A DNA stretch of 64,000 bases, taken from the NCBI GenBank assembly GCA_944470555.2, contig OX104134.1:101674701-101738700 (forward strand), in the 5' to 3' direction. The notes below the pieces were generated by a model, which was not told the origin of the DNA, ran no database searches, and was given only the letters and a program-made list of their open reading frames with translations. The stretch is from Heterobilharzia americana (taxonomy: Eukaryota > Platyhelminthes > Trematoda > Strigeidida > Schistosomatidae). Shown piece after piece: positions 1 to 13,110 of this stretch (positions are counted from its first letter, which is position 1; each line of letters opens with the position of its first letter). Made by a program: the position numbers and the translations under genes.

Positions 1-3000
1 TCTTTGGTGTTACAGTCTTCAAGGACGAACCTGACGTGCATTTACTCATACATGTTTCTCGGCCTACACCAAGGTAATTGTGAAAGTGTACTGGTGCATT
101 TGTGTTTGAATATAGGTGCATCTGACAAAATAAATCTGCAATAGTGAATGAGGCAAAAAGTGTTTTCTTACCTTTGAAAACTATTCAGAGGCTTTATTCT
201 TCTGTAGAATGTACTTAAATTTCGTGTTTGCTTGTACTCACCGGCGTCGAGTTACCTACAAATGTAATAATATCCCACAAAACAAACATAAGTTTTAAGC
301 CATTTTTGCCGAAAACAACGCGCTTTGTTTTTAATTTGCGAAAACAGCAGAAATGGTTAATCACAGATCGTTATAAACAGCTTACAGGGTTCAGACGTAG
401 GTGCCTAAAGCTAACTGATTTCGTCAGAGTACCCTATTGCACTATGAATCAAAATCACTGAGTTACTACGGATCGAACTGGACTACGGAAATACATAATT
501 GGGAGTTTCATAACCAGAAAAACTATCTACATAATGGAATGCTAAGGAATACAGACATACAGTAATGAAACCATAAATCCACAGGGCAGTTGAAATGTCG
601 TATCATTGAACTGGTACACGTTGGTTGCTCACTAGGCGAAGTTATGCCCAGATCTTACTGATTATTAAAGAATCTGAAGGTATCAAGCTTTTTTCTAAAC
701 AATAATAGTCTTCTAAGAGTTATTAACTAGCGGATTTCAGTATTATCCCAAAAGCAACTATAAGGCTAACATATCCCCTTTAGCTTTCAAAGTTGTTTAA
801 TTACCTTTAGATTAAGTCGAGTAGTGGCCCAATATTTTCCAAACAATTTATGATTAGAAACATTTGTCCCAGGTCCCCTAAGTTAATTTATTTAAAATTT
901 CAACATACATGCATCATGATTACTCTTGTTCGATTCTTAATCACTATATCCTTAACTATTATTCACACAAACTTCTAATCAGCAGGATATGCCTAATACA
1001 TAAAGTATCTGTACACTACATTTGACTGACCAGTGAAATATCAAAAGTGGAATGTAATTTTGGTACGATGAAATCACCTATTAGATTTTAAGGCTGCTTG
1101 GCTTTTAACATAATCTACTACTAGGAGTTCGCTATGTTGCAACATCGCATCTTGTATGCCATTTCACTTTCCTGTGGTTGACATCTGTCGAACAGATTGC
1201 AGCACTCCTACGATGCTCAGTATACAATCATTTCAAAATAAGTTTAGTTCATTAACTTTTGAAATTGGGGAGAAAGCACTACTACTGCAGTAAAATATTT
1301 ATCTAAAAGGTCCTAATTAAAGTCAAAAAAGAGCCAATATGCTTCAAAGAAGTTGTAATCATACAACACTCAAAATAGTTCAAAATGTGGATTGGCAGTT
1401 GTAGTTCATTTAATTTGTTAGTCCTAATATTTTCAGTGTAAGAGCTTTTCTTAAGTGCCGACATTTCTAGGAACTTTCCCCAAATTGCTTATGTAATTCG
1501 GTAAAGGAACTTCCAGGTGTATATCTTAGATGAATGATCATTGTTGACAAGTGATATTAAACGCCTAGTTATAGGAAGAATCTCACATCATAAATTCGCA
1601 AAAAATCCTTTTATTCAAAGTTCAAGTTTTGAATTAAGAAAGAAACGCGATTTTATGTGCTAGTTGGTAGTTTTGTCGGGTTTCCCTTCTTTAATTACTC
1701 AGTGAATGGTTTACACTTTCCTTTTAAGAGAATGAACGTAAAAGTTTTATATTTTATTTCATATATAAATCTTAGGCATTATTTGAAGCTAACTGTAAAT
1801 CTTCATGTAAACTGTCCCCCTTTTTTGTTGAGAAATTAAAAATATATAACTACCTGATAGTTCTATACCCCGTACCAAATCAAAATGAATACAGTCATAA
1901 AACATGGATTGACTATAGTTGACCAGGTTCCGTCCAGAAAATGTGAGTCACCTGTAGTTAAAAAATTATTTGAAAATGTAAAATCCGAACTATCGTGTGT
2001 CTAAAAGTTAAGAAACTAAACAATTTATTTCATCACTGATGGAAGTGAACGTTAATCTCAGGTACATTTGCATCAACTACGGATTTGAATAAGATATTCT
2101 AAGGCAGCGTTAATAAGTAGGATAAGACGCCTGATACATGTAGTCAAATAAAGCTCAGATGCTTACGTGAATATTATCAGGATGAAACTTACACGAATGG
2201 TTGATTGCTCACCTGTTGTTATGTATTATTGCCAGCAGCAAGCCATGTATATATTAGTTTTCATAACTTCATGAAACTCCTCAGTAAGAACTCTACGACT
2301 TCCAGAAGTTCTATCTCCATTTTTGCTCTTAAACGTGTTTTACTCATTGTTGAATCTAAAACGTTTCAGCTGCCATTCTTTGCATAACTGACGCTTTGGT
2401 TTGTTCCACTGCATATGCCAGTTTGTCATCAAATGCTGCAACGTGGCCTGCTTCATCCTTAAGCTACCAAAGTTTTTCACCGAACATATACATCAATTGA
2501 TTTTTGTTTTTAATTTGTTTTGACCACTTAACTATGTCCTCTAACCGTACCAAGCTCTCGTGCGCAGTTTTGAAAGGTTTTCAGGAAGCTGTTTCTCGAG
2601 TAGATAAAAAAAATGTCTTGTTCGATGGGAATGGACCTTAGGTTGTATATAAACTCATTATATTTCCACACCTTGGACGCTAAGCTAGAATAACAGATTC
2701 GTGCATTGGTTGAATGAACATGCACCACCAAACTAACGTTTGATTTTCCGTACATCCTTTATTCTATATGGCAAGCTAATTGAACACCAGCTGACCCTTC
2801 AACATCATAACCTTCGTTAGTGCTACTGTTAAGAATACTGGGATTCAGTAACCATTTTACTTGAATATATTGTCTTAGTAGTGAACTTGCTGAGAACCCC
2901 ATACTGTATAAAACATATTGTTTGGAATAAAGCAATTTTTTTATCATTATAACATGTTGAGACAAGTTTAGCGATCAAGTGTCGAGCATGCCCAGTGAAA

Positions 3001-4930
3001 TGAGATGTTTGATTCCAGGTGAAGGATATTTGGAAGCGGTCGTTAACATGCAACCTCAAATTAGATTCATATTAGTGAGTCTTCTGAAAATTTGAGGTTG
3101 TGAATTCAATGCAAACATATTAATTTATTGTGAAACCTATAATCAAGTACCAAACTAGAGCAATTTACTTCACTGATATCAGGGCTTTTTAGAAGCATAT
3201 AATTTTTATGAAAAGGCAAAATCAACTTATGAAAAGGCATTTGTTCACTAAATAGAGAATTATTTGTTTATTTACTTTCAGAAACAGTTGTAATGTCCAC
3301 TATCAGAAGTCACTTTTTGTCTTGTTTTTGCTGAAACTGAGTAAATAATCTAACATGCCCACTGCAAAGCATAGAGATAAGGGAACTATTAGCTTATCAA
3401 CAGACATTGTGAAAGAAATAGGTCTGAATCTGAATAATTAGATGCAAATATTACATTCATTCTATAAAAATTAGCTGGAAAACTAAGAGACTTCTAACCA
3501 ACTTTGTTAGGGATATCTATTTTCCCAAAACTGTCACTGTACACGTCCTCATTTCATCAAAATCTTTAATCGCTTAACAGAAACGTAAAAACTGAAAATG
3601 TCTGTTTGGAGTAGGAACCTAAACAATGTGACTAATAGAGCAAATTCATAGAAGTAATAAAATGCTGATCATTGAATATCTCTCCAGTACTCAGCTTCAG
3701 CCTTTGACAGTCCATGGATGCAGAAAGCTGAGGAGTCGAAAACATAGATGAAAGTGATATGAAATGCATTCAAGTGTTCAATGATTCTCAAGATGCAGTA
3801 CATCCCTTACAAAATTAATCGTAATATTCTGATTTGCTTTTTTCAATTTGCCGTAGCCGAAAGCCTCAAAACCCCTTTAAGTAACCTTGTTAGACAGTCT
3901 TGATTTCTGTTTTATTTATTAAACAATCGTCATCAGCCGTCGACGTCAATAAAAATATTGATGAATTTTTGGAAGCAGTATATCAGAATACGAGGTGGAT
4001 ATCCACTCTGCTGGTTTTATTGAACACAGCAAACATAACCAAGACTGGAAAACCAGTAGAAAAACTTCGAAAGTAAGTTGCTATGCAAAAACTAAATCCC
4101 TTTTCACTCAAACAAAGAACAAAAATTAATTTTAGCATGAATGAAATGAAAGCAAAAGCCCGTTTTTCATAAAGTAAATTATGGACTACAAAGATATTGA
4201 AATAAAATAATCATTTCCAACTGTCATGAAATTATATTTAGTGACGTGCGTAAGAACTATTAATCATACGAATAAATATCCTTGCGCCTTAAATAGTAAA
4301 AAAATGCCAACTGAACGAAAAAGGTTTGTTTTTTTAGTCAAGACGTTTTAATTTTTTCATTCTTGTTTTCTGTCTTCTAGAAGGAAAAAGAAAGGATTAA
4401 CACAAATCATTCAAACCCAGGAACTTTAACAGCACGTGAATCAATGCACTTCAGTTACAGCTTTCATACAAGGTTGAAATAGTAAGTTTTTCAATGAACA
4501 AGCAATTCTCGATAGACGGTTTTAGGGGAAAATCAACTTTGCCCATGGAGACTACTGTAAGTTACTCAATATAAAGAGAACTACGACAAAGCTTATTTTC
4601 TATCTTACAAATCTTAGATTGTGTACTTCTTACTATATATGGATAAAAGCATTTTTAAAAGTTTTATACCACTTTTATTTGTCTGATCACCATTGCTTTC
4701 AAGATCTTCATTGAATGACTTAGTGCCTGTTTCCGAAAAAGCAACTTACGAAAACGATCAACAGTTCAATCTAGTTCCAATACGATGTTAATTTTCATAA
4801 AATTTTAGTAAAGCTAATTTTATATACATATACATAAAAGAAATATTCACCTCTTTTAGTTCATCACTTTTGTCGATACTGGAATTTTTCTTTGTCTTAC
4901 CCAATCGAACTGATCAACATTTGGCGTTTT
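1..4930. other. AT-rich non-coding DNA, nothing recognised
   Basis: Open frames here are short (75 codons or fewer), overlap on both strands and show no motif, splice signal or membrane pattern I can support. No repeat matching the families seen elsewhere in the window was recognised. It could be intergenic or intronic. Confidence 0.5.
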
Positions 4931-4937
4931 AAACGAC

Positions 4938-5062
4938 TGGTAGGGATTCGTGTCTCGGTGGAAAAATCATCACTCACTGGGGTGCAGGTGTATCCAGCCG
5001 ATAAGTCATAAGTAAGACAAAACGTGGGTGCTGGACTCCACTGCAAGCAACCACTGAGTATG
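4938..5062 (+). repeat. Hammerhead-carrying SINE (Sm-alpha type), decayed
   Basis: The unit reads from a tRNA-like remnant (B-box-like ggattcgtgtctcgg) into a hammerhead region at about 4984-5044. Hallmarks of the family are the stem-I strand atccag, a core, a stem II, an A-rich second core block, and the closing ggactccactgc. The core here is ccgataa in place of CUGANGA, and the second block is AAAA in place of GAAA. Both are disabling by the known hammerhead rules, so this is a relic. Confidence 0.65.
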
Positions 5063-6360
5063 TTGCTTTACTTCAGTTCGTCATTATAAAGTAGTAGTTT
5101 CTTTCCAGAAAACTGGAAAGTTATTGGGTGCAAAATAGCTTCATAAGTCTTATGAAATAAATGACCTACTGACCTACGGAATCCAAGCCGCTTTAATTGA
5201 ATGGTTAACGATGAATAAAAAATACTGTTTAAATAAAACAACATGAAACAAATTATTCATGAAACCATTTGAAATAGCAAATTAGTACAACTGTTTTTGA
5301 CTGAAATGGTAGTTAATTACAAGTAAACCAACTGCAACAAAATAAACGCCAAAGTTACACATCTGAAGCAATCTATATATTTATCTGTTTTTGTTTTTTA
5401 ATCACTGAAGTGACAATCCATAGAATTTTATTTAAGTTTCCCTAGTACAACTGTTCTAGCTGAATTAGTGGAATATATAAGCTGAGCTTGATGTAAGAAG
5501 CACGACTAAGAGTTGTTTGAAATATTTCCAATTCATTTCAACAAGTTAAACCGGTTAGATATGTTTTCCTCCGAAACAACACTTCACGTGATTATTTACA
5601 TTCTATAGTGAAAACCCTGACATCCAAATCATGCCAGCGTGACTATTCCGGCAAAACAGTTTCTCTCATTATACCATCACTTGTTATTCTGCATCCAAAA
5701 TTATATTTCAGTATCGCGTGTACTAATTTATAGTTTTGATAACAGCTTCAACCTGTATATGTGATTATATTATAATTTATCAGCATCATACTTTTCAAAC
5801 ACGTTTAGTTTATAAGTGTGTTGTAGGCCTACTAAAATGTTCAATAAAATAAGGGAGTTAAACAAACTTTTAAGGTAGCTGCTTATAGATGCAATATTCT
5901 GCTATAATTAAGTCACCTTAATAAATTCTAAAAATATTTGCAAAGACGGAATTTGAAAGGCATAAGTAAACTTTATGTTACTCTTATTAAGCTCAAACTT
6001 TGATTTACCCATGGAAATACAAATTAACGTGAAGTACGCCATTAAAATATTTTCGGTCAAAATAATAAAATGCATTTTCGAAACAAAAACAAAGGCTAAT
6101 CACCCCTTTTCTGCTGCTGGTGTTTGTGATATTAAATGCTAAAATATTTTACTGCTTAGTGACTATTCATGGTAGTTAATATTATTTACTTACGTGAATC
6201 CATAAAAACATATTGAATTCAAGATCTGATAACTAACAACTATTAATAATTTGTTTTTCACCAAAGTAATTAGCCCCCAGTCAATTTTAGCGAATATCCA
6301 TTCTCAATTCATGGTACTCATGCCTTTGACTTACTGATTTATTTTCATTGTCACATGACT

Positions 6361-6510
6361 CATTGGTGGAATGCATAACGCTCCGGTGTTTGAAGCTACT
6401 GGTTACAAGTTTGAGTTTTTGTGAGAACAGCAGTCACTGGGAGAAAGATATACCTAGTTGATGAATCCTAGATTCCTTTTCTAGCCGCTAGTCACCACTA
6501 ACATTTGAAG
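6361..6510 (+). repeat. Hammerhead-carrying SINE, strongly decayed
   Basis: It is collinear with the other family members. A tRNA-like segment (cattggtggaatgcataacgc, then ggttacaagtttgag) is followed by cactgggag, tacctagttgatgaatcc and a degraded 3' part. The first core block ttgatga is nearly intact, but the stem II partner and GAAA block cannot be recognised. Confidence 0.5.
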
Positions 6511-7084
6511 TTCTTTTGTTTTCTTCTGATTCAGTTAGTTGTAGCAAATCACTTTCGATAAATCACATTTAATTTTCATAATAAGTTTTTAACATATATG
6601 CTTAACATATTTCATACATTGAACAGTTCTGAAAGAACAAAGAACAAACCGGTTTAAAAGACTCTAATCTTAACCAAAAATTTGAAATCATTTGAATTTC
6701 GGGATATATAACAAACTTCCAGGGGGTTGAAAGAGATAAAAATGGTTTGAAGGGTTGGCGATACCATTAAGACATTCAGAGTAATAGAAAGAAATAGGAA
6801 CTATATATCTTAGTCAAAGTGAATGATCATCAGATTCATTATTCTGGATTTGTCGGGGAAAAAAGACAACTAAATTAGTAAGAATCAGAAGGAAGGAATG
6901 TGCCAAACGTTTGGGGAAATACAGAAGCTAACAAATAATCAGAAAGTATCAAAGTGAATAAATACGATCAGAGCTTATTAAACAGGAAAAAATACATTAC
7001 ACAACCAGAAATAACAAATCACCAAGGTGAGGAGAAATTAAGCACAGTTTGTACAAATCTTCAAGAAAGCGCTATATATTTGAG

Positions 7085-8250
7085 GAGTTTTGTTTATTCA
7101 TTATCCTGAAGTCTTCGACAACGCGTATTTGGTATCCACTTGTCAACGGATGTCAGGCTATCACACTTGTTGAATTTACTGCCAATTAAAAGTGTTTTGG
7201 AACATGATCATAAAACTTAATAGATGTTTTATTCTCAGTTCTTCCTATATACCTACCTCCACCAGTGAATTTGTAAATATGATTGGAGGTGACGTGAGAT
7301 GAGAATTTATCGACTTTGGTTTGATTTAGTGAGATCGTGAAGAAATTTCTTTGAGGTGCGTCACTTATTCATCTGTCTACCCTTTCTAATACCTCAGCTT
7401 TCTTCGAAAACTGTTTGTTTCTCAATTTCTGAGTATTCCGGTTTTTCAGTAAGTTGTCTTCCGTACTGTAGAATAAAATTCTTTGAGTAGTCACTCTTCT
7501 GAGAAATCTTTTTGATAATATCTGGTTCCTATTTCGGATTGTTTCTCCTTCATAACTCTTTTAATATGATTAAAAATCTCCCTTCTTCATTTGTAACTGA
7601 CTGAATAAAACATAGTAGTTGAGGTACTGACCTGTCCATGTATTCTTTCTACTCATGGCTTTCTGAACTGTACCATCATTTCTAAGTATTGTATTTACAT
7701 TTAATAAATGAGCTTGTTTTCACTGTCGTATTCTGTCGTAATTCTGATTTTACGATGTGCTTATCTGAAAGTTTCAAACATAACTGATGAATGATTCATA
7801 CTGAAACGACAGAAGTATCCTCTGGATACCTGGAACAATATGTCGTTTGTCAGACAGATTAATTAAGACACCTCTGTCTAAGATCACTCTTGATCTAAGT
7901 TAAAAAGGATCCCTACGGTAACCTCTATGACACTTCCTCTGTTGATTACTTACCAGAAACTGAACACAATCTAGAGGAAAAACAACGTCTGTTTGAATTT
8001 TGTTTTCGGCAGTGAAAGTTAACCATCTTTTTAACAGGCTGTGCCTAAAATTACATTTTCTTAAATAATGAATACGAATAAATTGACGTTTGAAGTTTAT
8101 TCAAGGTTTTCAACTGACCGAGTTCTTTAGAAAACTGAACATCTGCTCTCTAATCAGTTTGGATTTCTGAGTTAATAAACAGGCTGATGTGTGATAAGAT
8201 GAATTTACAACTGACAATAGGTCTAACGTGAACATTCAATATTTGAAATT
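7085..8250 (-). mobile_element. Penelope-like element fragment (RT to GIY-YIG endonuclease)
   Basis: Read on the - strand, the region carries broken peptides in PLE order. RPIVSCK lies near 8220. SRKNTWTGQYLNYY lies near 7640 and matches the conserved RK-PTWTGQY block after the reverse transcriptase. A GIY-YIG core, HIYKFTGGGRYIGRTE, lies at about 7222-7285. Stops and frame changes separate the blocks, so the copy is dead. AT-rich DNA from about 6650 to 7085 may be its 3' untranslated part. Identification rests on recognised motifs, not on an alignment. Confidence 0.62.
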
Positions 8251-8259
8251 GGCAGCTCA

Positions 8260-9830
8260 TATGTGAATAAAAATCGATTCTTTTGGTTTTGGATTGTTAT
8301 ATCTTCATCTATCTAATAAACTGACTTTCAACAGTTTCTTTAAGATGCTTACCAAATCTGCTTTCGTTTGCCATTTTTGAAACTAACTGGAATCCATCGG
8401 TTTATAATCTCAAAGTATCACTCAACATCAATAACATTTAGAGCAGATAGTTCTTCAGATTCACTTAACTGCACCAGGACCCTTAACAGCTGAAGCTATG
8501 AAAAAAAAATATTTAGCAGGCTTTCCGATGCCAGAATGTGCTACTTCGTGAGGAATTTTGAAGATTGAGATGAAACAATTGTGAAAGTCTAAATGCTCAG
8601 AAATCCACCGGTCTCTTCTTTACACGTCTATGAGTTTGTTTTATTCCGCATGTCTATTTTATTATTATTAACGCAGATAAAATTACATGGATAAACTGTT
8701 TACAATAGCATCTTAAAAGAAGTAAATTGCAGTCTTAAAATTTAACTGAAAACTGATCAAACTCTATGAAAAACCTCCCTACCACCGTCTCTCTTTATTA
8801 TGATATTCCTCAGAAAATGTCATTCAGAAGTTGTATTTTCGTTCTACTTTATATTAAAAGTAAATGCATTTTAAGTTCATGATTTCAATCGGTGATTTAG
8901 AGTCAAAAAAGTCCAATATGAAAACCGTAAAATCTCTCATATAAAAAGAGTTATCACTCATGAACAATGAAACTTTACCACTGGACGGTATTTTATTTTA
9001 ATTAATAAATCAAGGTCTCTCGGCAAATTAGCTCTGCAATAAAAAAGCATGATGATTATTTTTCTGGTTTCTGATCCATGGATACTCTAAACTGCCATTG
9101 GGTGATCGATAAAACGGTTTTGTAAATTCAGCATATAACCTATGGGAAGTACAAGGAAGTTTCACTTTAACAATAACATTTACATTCAATTTCAACATCC
9201 TTCACAAATGTTCCAGGTACTCCAGAATACTTATACAATCCATGATGAGATTTAGTCATGTCTCTAGAATTACCTTGTTTTCTCTTAATATCATGAGTTT
9301 GTTACTTTGAACAAAAAAGAGGAAGATGTATTAATCATTCGTCAACCACGTTTCACGGTTGGGGGATAATTGTCTGTTAAGTTGTGTGCAGGAGTAAATT
9401 GTCAGTCCCGTTGGCAAACATACTGTTTGTAACGATAAACTCTGCGATTCTCCGCAAAACTTTCATACAAACATTTACAACTCGCACGCAGACTTAAGAG
9501 TGTTTTTCTAATGCAGCTTACTGTTTGAAAAAGAAATATAAAGCAACAAAATAGTTTGAAACTATTTGCTTAAAATTGCTAGGTTTTCAGATTTACCTTG
9601 GTTTATACCAATTGTAGTTCCAAACACAAATCATTATGTATCGTTTTCTCCTTAATATAGTTAAATTATTTTTCAGAAAGTAAGCAATAATTTTATCATA
9701 TGCAAGAAACATCATCGTTTAGCGTGTTTCACTATTGGAAGATTTTACTACAAGATCGCTGTGGTTTGACCTTGTCACTTCTCAAAACAAAATTAGAAAC
9801 CTTAGAAATAGTAATCATCCGTAAAGGCAT
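8260..9830. other. Non-coding stretch, possibly more PLE debris
   Basis: No coding segment is supported. The part nearest 8260 may be the worn 5' half of the - strand PLE, but no reverse transcriptase motif could be read with confidence. A short open frame at 9700-9894 is not clearly PLE-derived. Confidence 0.35.
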
Positions 9831-10342
9831 GATTTTATGCATGTTACGAAATCTCGAGCAAATTCATTATGTAAATACCTCGCATCGTTACTGAAACCTC
9901 TCCAATGTTTGATTATCAGTTCAATCAAAGATTCTCATGATTTCAGTTCTAAAGTAATGGAACTAACTATTGCAGAGAATGAAACAGTCATATATTATGG
10001 TGTTGTTTCACTCTGTACTGGTTTTTCCATTCAAAAGCGTTTAGATTTCATAGGTGAACTGCTTGAGAGTGGTCACATATCATCCGAAAGATCTATTTTG
10101 AACTTCAGCCTCATCAAGAAAACATTCAAATTTTACTTAAATTTGACACTTTTCACGCTTAGAGGGAAATTATACAAATAAACAAATTAAATACAAACGG
10201 GTTCGCCCATGTCTCCTGTCGTTGCTAAAGTATTCATGTTTCACATTAAATCCATGACCCTTGCAAACTCTATAAAGCCATGTATTCGACTGAGATCTAT
10301 CGGTGATACATTCGTAATTTTAGAAAGATCAATTCTCAGAAC

Positions 10343-10355
10343 GTTTTAGAAATTA
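10343..10355. repeat. Target-site duplication, left copy
   Basis: gttttagaaatta is repeated exactly at 11459-11471 on the other side of the truncated RTE copy. It lies in the PLE coding region, so it marks the insertion point. Confidence 0.85.
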
Positions 10356-11458
10356 TTATTATTATTATTATTAGTCCCTTGGGTTCCTAGTGGAACATAG
10401 GGCTTCAGTAGCACGTCTCCAGTGACCCCTGTTCTCTGAGATCTTTTGAACCTGGTTCCACGACAGCCCAGAAGCTCTCATTTCCTCCTCGCATGACCTC
10501 CTCCATGTCACCCTCGGACGTCCAACTCGTCGCTTCCCATGGGGATTCCACTCGAGCAACTGGCCTGACGCGTGATGTCCTCAGCCGGCCTTCTCAGTGC
10601 ATGCCCAATCCATCTCCACTTCCTCCTGCATATTTGTTGCGTGATAGGTTCTTGGTTGGTTCGTTCTCAGAGTTCCTTGTTGCTTATTCTTTCTGGCCAT
10701 CTGATTTTCAGTAGCGAGCGTAAGCAGTTGTTGATGAATGTCTGTAGTTTATTGGAAATGCCTTTCGTGACGCGCCAAGTCTCTGAGCCATACAAGAGCA
10801 CTGACTTGACGTTGGTGTTGAAAATCAGTATCTTGTTCCGCATGCTGAGTGCAGAAGATCTCCACACTGGTTTCAGGCTAATGAACGCTTGTCTTGCTTT
10901 TCCGATTCTGACTTTGACACCCTCGTCCGTCCCGCCTGTAGTTGAAACAGTGCTTCCTAGATAAGTGAAGGAGGTCACTTCCTTCAAGTTTCTCCCGTTG
11001 ACGGTGATTGGAGTTTGTTGTTGTTGTTGATGGTGGTGGTGTTGGTTGGGTATCTTCATCACCTCTGTCTTCTGTATATTCACCTGAAGTCCCGTCTTCG
11101 CTGCCTCTTCTATCAACTTGTTAGTTTTTGCCTTCAGATCTTCAAGTTTATGTGACATTAGGCACAAGTCATCGGCGAAATCCAAGTCTTCTAGGTTCTT
11201 TTCCGTCGTCCAGCGTATCCCCCTCTTCTCGCTGCCTACTGTTTGCTGCATGATCCAGTCGACCACAATAAGGAATATCATGGGGATAGTAGGCAACCTT
11301 GTTTCACTCCTGTCTTCACTTCAAAGGCATCACTGAGCTTCCCATTGTGGATTACTTGGCATGTGGCATCTTCATATAGTTGTTGAATGAGGCGGATAAA
11401 GGTTTGCGGTACTCCGTAGTATTGAAGCAGTTTCCAAATTACTTCTCAAGCGACGCTG
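10356..11458 (-). mobile_element. 5'-truncated RTE (SR2-like) non-LTR retrotransposon
   Basis: This is the 3' third of an RTE element in reverse orientation. The (AAT)n tail lies at its left end (about 10356-10373) and the truncated 5' end at 11458. The - strand encodes the reverse transcriptase from just before the GVKQGC region, through motif C FADDLCL, to the C-terminal WIGHALRRP-type and KRRVGRPRVTWRR blocks that end CSTRNPRD. A 209-codon frame (11296 down to 10667) stays open through the HHHHQQQQQ triplet tract where the full-length copy at 46.5 kb is frameshifted. Copies differ by few bases. A one-base deletion in a C run and further breaks make it inactive. Exact 13-bp duplications flank it, as expected of target-primed reverse transcription. 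Confidence 0.93.
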
Positions 11459-11471
11459 GTTTTAGAAATTA
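11459..11471. repeat. Target-site duplication, right copy
   Basis: Exact copy of the 13 bases at 10343-10355. The PLE reading resumes immediately after it. Confidence 0.85.
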
Positions 11472-11926
11472 ATTAGTACTTATTCTCCACATATTAAATT
11501 AACATTTGAATATGGGAATCCAGGTGACGAACCACCATTTTTAGACTAGCCTTATGCTTATCGAGGTTTGTCAAAGTTTCGAAGAACATTATCTTACGCC
11601 TAAAACTGGTAAACCCACCAATCAATACTGCAGTCAGACTCCTTATACAAAAAGTTAGCGAATTCGCCTTCTCGCTCAAAATGCTTTCATACTTCATGAA
11701 TCACAACAACTGATAAACTCAAGGGACCAATATTCAGACAAATGCACTTGAGTGACTTACCACTTCATAATGTAAGTGTTGCTGAATTAAATCAGACAGA
11801 TGATCGATTTTCAACAATCAAACATCTCAACCTGAAGAAATATCAAACTTTATCCATACTATTGCATAACGTAACTCTTACAGTCTGTTTTGCTTTCTTT
11901 TCATTCTCGAAAATTTTGCTGAAAAA

Positions 11927-11928
<2 letters not shown>

Positions 11929-11977
<49 letters not shown>
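11929..11977. repeat. (TA)n microsatellite
   Basis: An uninterrupted TA dinucleotide run of about 48 bases. Confidence 0.97.
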
Positions 11978-11980
<3 letters not shown>

Positions 11981-12966
11981 GATTCCTTTTTATGGATATC
12001 TTAGCCTTATGTTTGCCCATTCATCACATACACTGTAATCCATAAAAGAACTAAACCACGTAGAAAACACTTTGAAATTTCAAGGCATAAACAAGTATTA
12101 ATGATCCGTTAGCATCATTTTTCTCATATATGAAAGAAATAGTTACTTTATTCGTTCAAATTTAATATCTTTGTTATTTCAAACGAGTCTCACACTGAAA
12201 TCAGCTGTGCTAAGGTTAGATTACCCACGTAATTTGTTAGATTAAATGACGTTTATACATCCTACTTTCTAAACACTTATTTCCAAATTTTCAGATCACC
12301 ACTTCAATGACCATAAAAATTTTTGGTCACCAATCTTGTCGATTAAGTGATGGCAAATGTGATTCTTTCATGCACACTGTACCTGCCCGATATACTACAC
12401 TAACCTGTTGATTCATAATATAAAAACTATGAACAGGTTAATCGATTGCCAAAAACCCCTTCTATATTTATTGCATAAGGTAAACCTCACTCATGATTGA
12501 AAATAAAATAAAAGTAATTGCATTTCCCATCAGTACAAAGAGCTTTAAAGAATCAGCGCTTTCTCTTAGTTTTCATGAACAGCCTTCGGCTGATTACTTT
12601 TAACCAGTTAACTTGATCAACTTGGGTTCTTTAAATATCTCTTTTATAATCAGAATAATTATTTGGTCAAAGGTGATCATGAGGGAGATATGAATCTAAC
12701 TTTCATACCTGTTGAGACTCCAATAAAGTGTATCTGCAACCCCGAGGAAGCTAATGTCCCTTCCGAGACTCCGCTAGACATTTCTAGTTACAGTATTCAG
12801 AAGTGTTGTAGACAGCCTTCAAATAATTCCATCTGGCAAACTCAGTATAAGTCGATTGGGAATACTTAACATGTCTGGGCCATGTTTCAGTAATAACTCT
12901 GTGTAAGTGTCGAATTCGGACACTGTGGGTAAAATATAATTCCATACTGGATTAGTCTATTTGATA
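11978..12966. other. Non-coding stretch
   Basis: No supported gene. One 68-codon frame (12663-12869) is of ordinary chance length and has no recognisable motif. Confidence 0.45.
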
Positions 12967-13110
12967 AAGCCCACTATTATTATATTATTTGTCTTAATGG
13001 AACATAGGGTTTCAGTAGCATGTCTTCAATGAGCTCTGTTCTCTGAAATCTTTTGAACCTAGCTCCACGATAGCCCAGATGCTCTCATTTCCTCCTAGAT
13101 GACTTTTTGA
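12967..13110 (-). mobile_element. RTE 3'-end fragment
   Basis: About 140 bases match the terminal part of the RTE copies in reverse orientation: a degenerate ATT tract, then the complement of the CSTRNPRD end and the SWNQVQKISENR coding block. It is more diverged than the copies at 10.4 and 46.5 kb. It breaks off after the block encoding the end of the conserved C-terminus (around cctcctagatgac). Confidence 0.85.

Larger units (their letters stand above)
9830..11720 (+). mobile_element. Penelope-like element RT fragment, interrupted by an RTE insertion
   Basis: A 114-codon open stretch (9837-10181) carries the PLE reverse transcriptase N-terminal half: KYLASLLKPL, SIKDSHDF, and motif A as GVVSLCT, where the catalytic Asp has become Gly. 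After a stop the same protein resumes at about 10200-10345 with motif B GSPMSPVVAKVF and a damaged motif C (SIGDTFVIL for the usual YVDDTFVIL). Coding similarity continues beyond the inserted RTE copy at about 11470 with YSPHIKLTFEYGN and PPFLD, then a weaker KTGKPTNQY segment near 11600. The RTE element occupies 10356-11458. The copy is dead by point mutation as well as by insertion. Confidence 0.72.
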
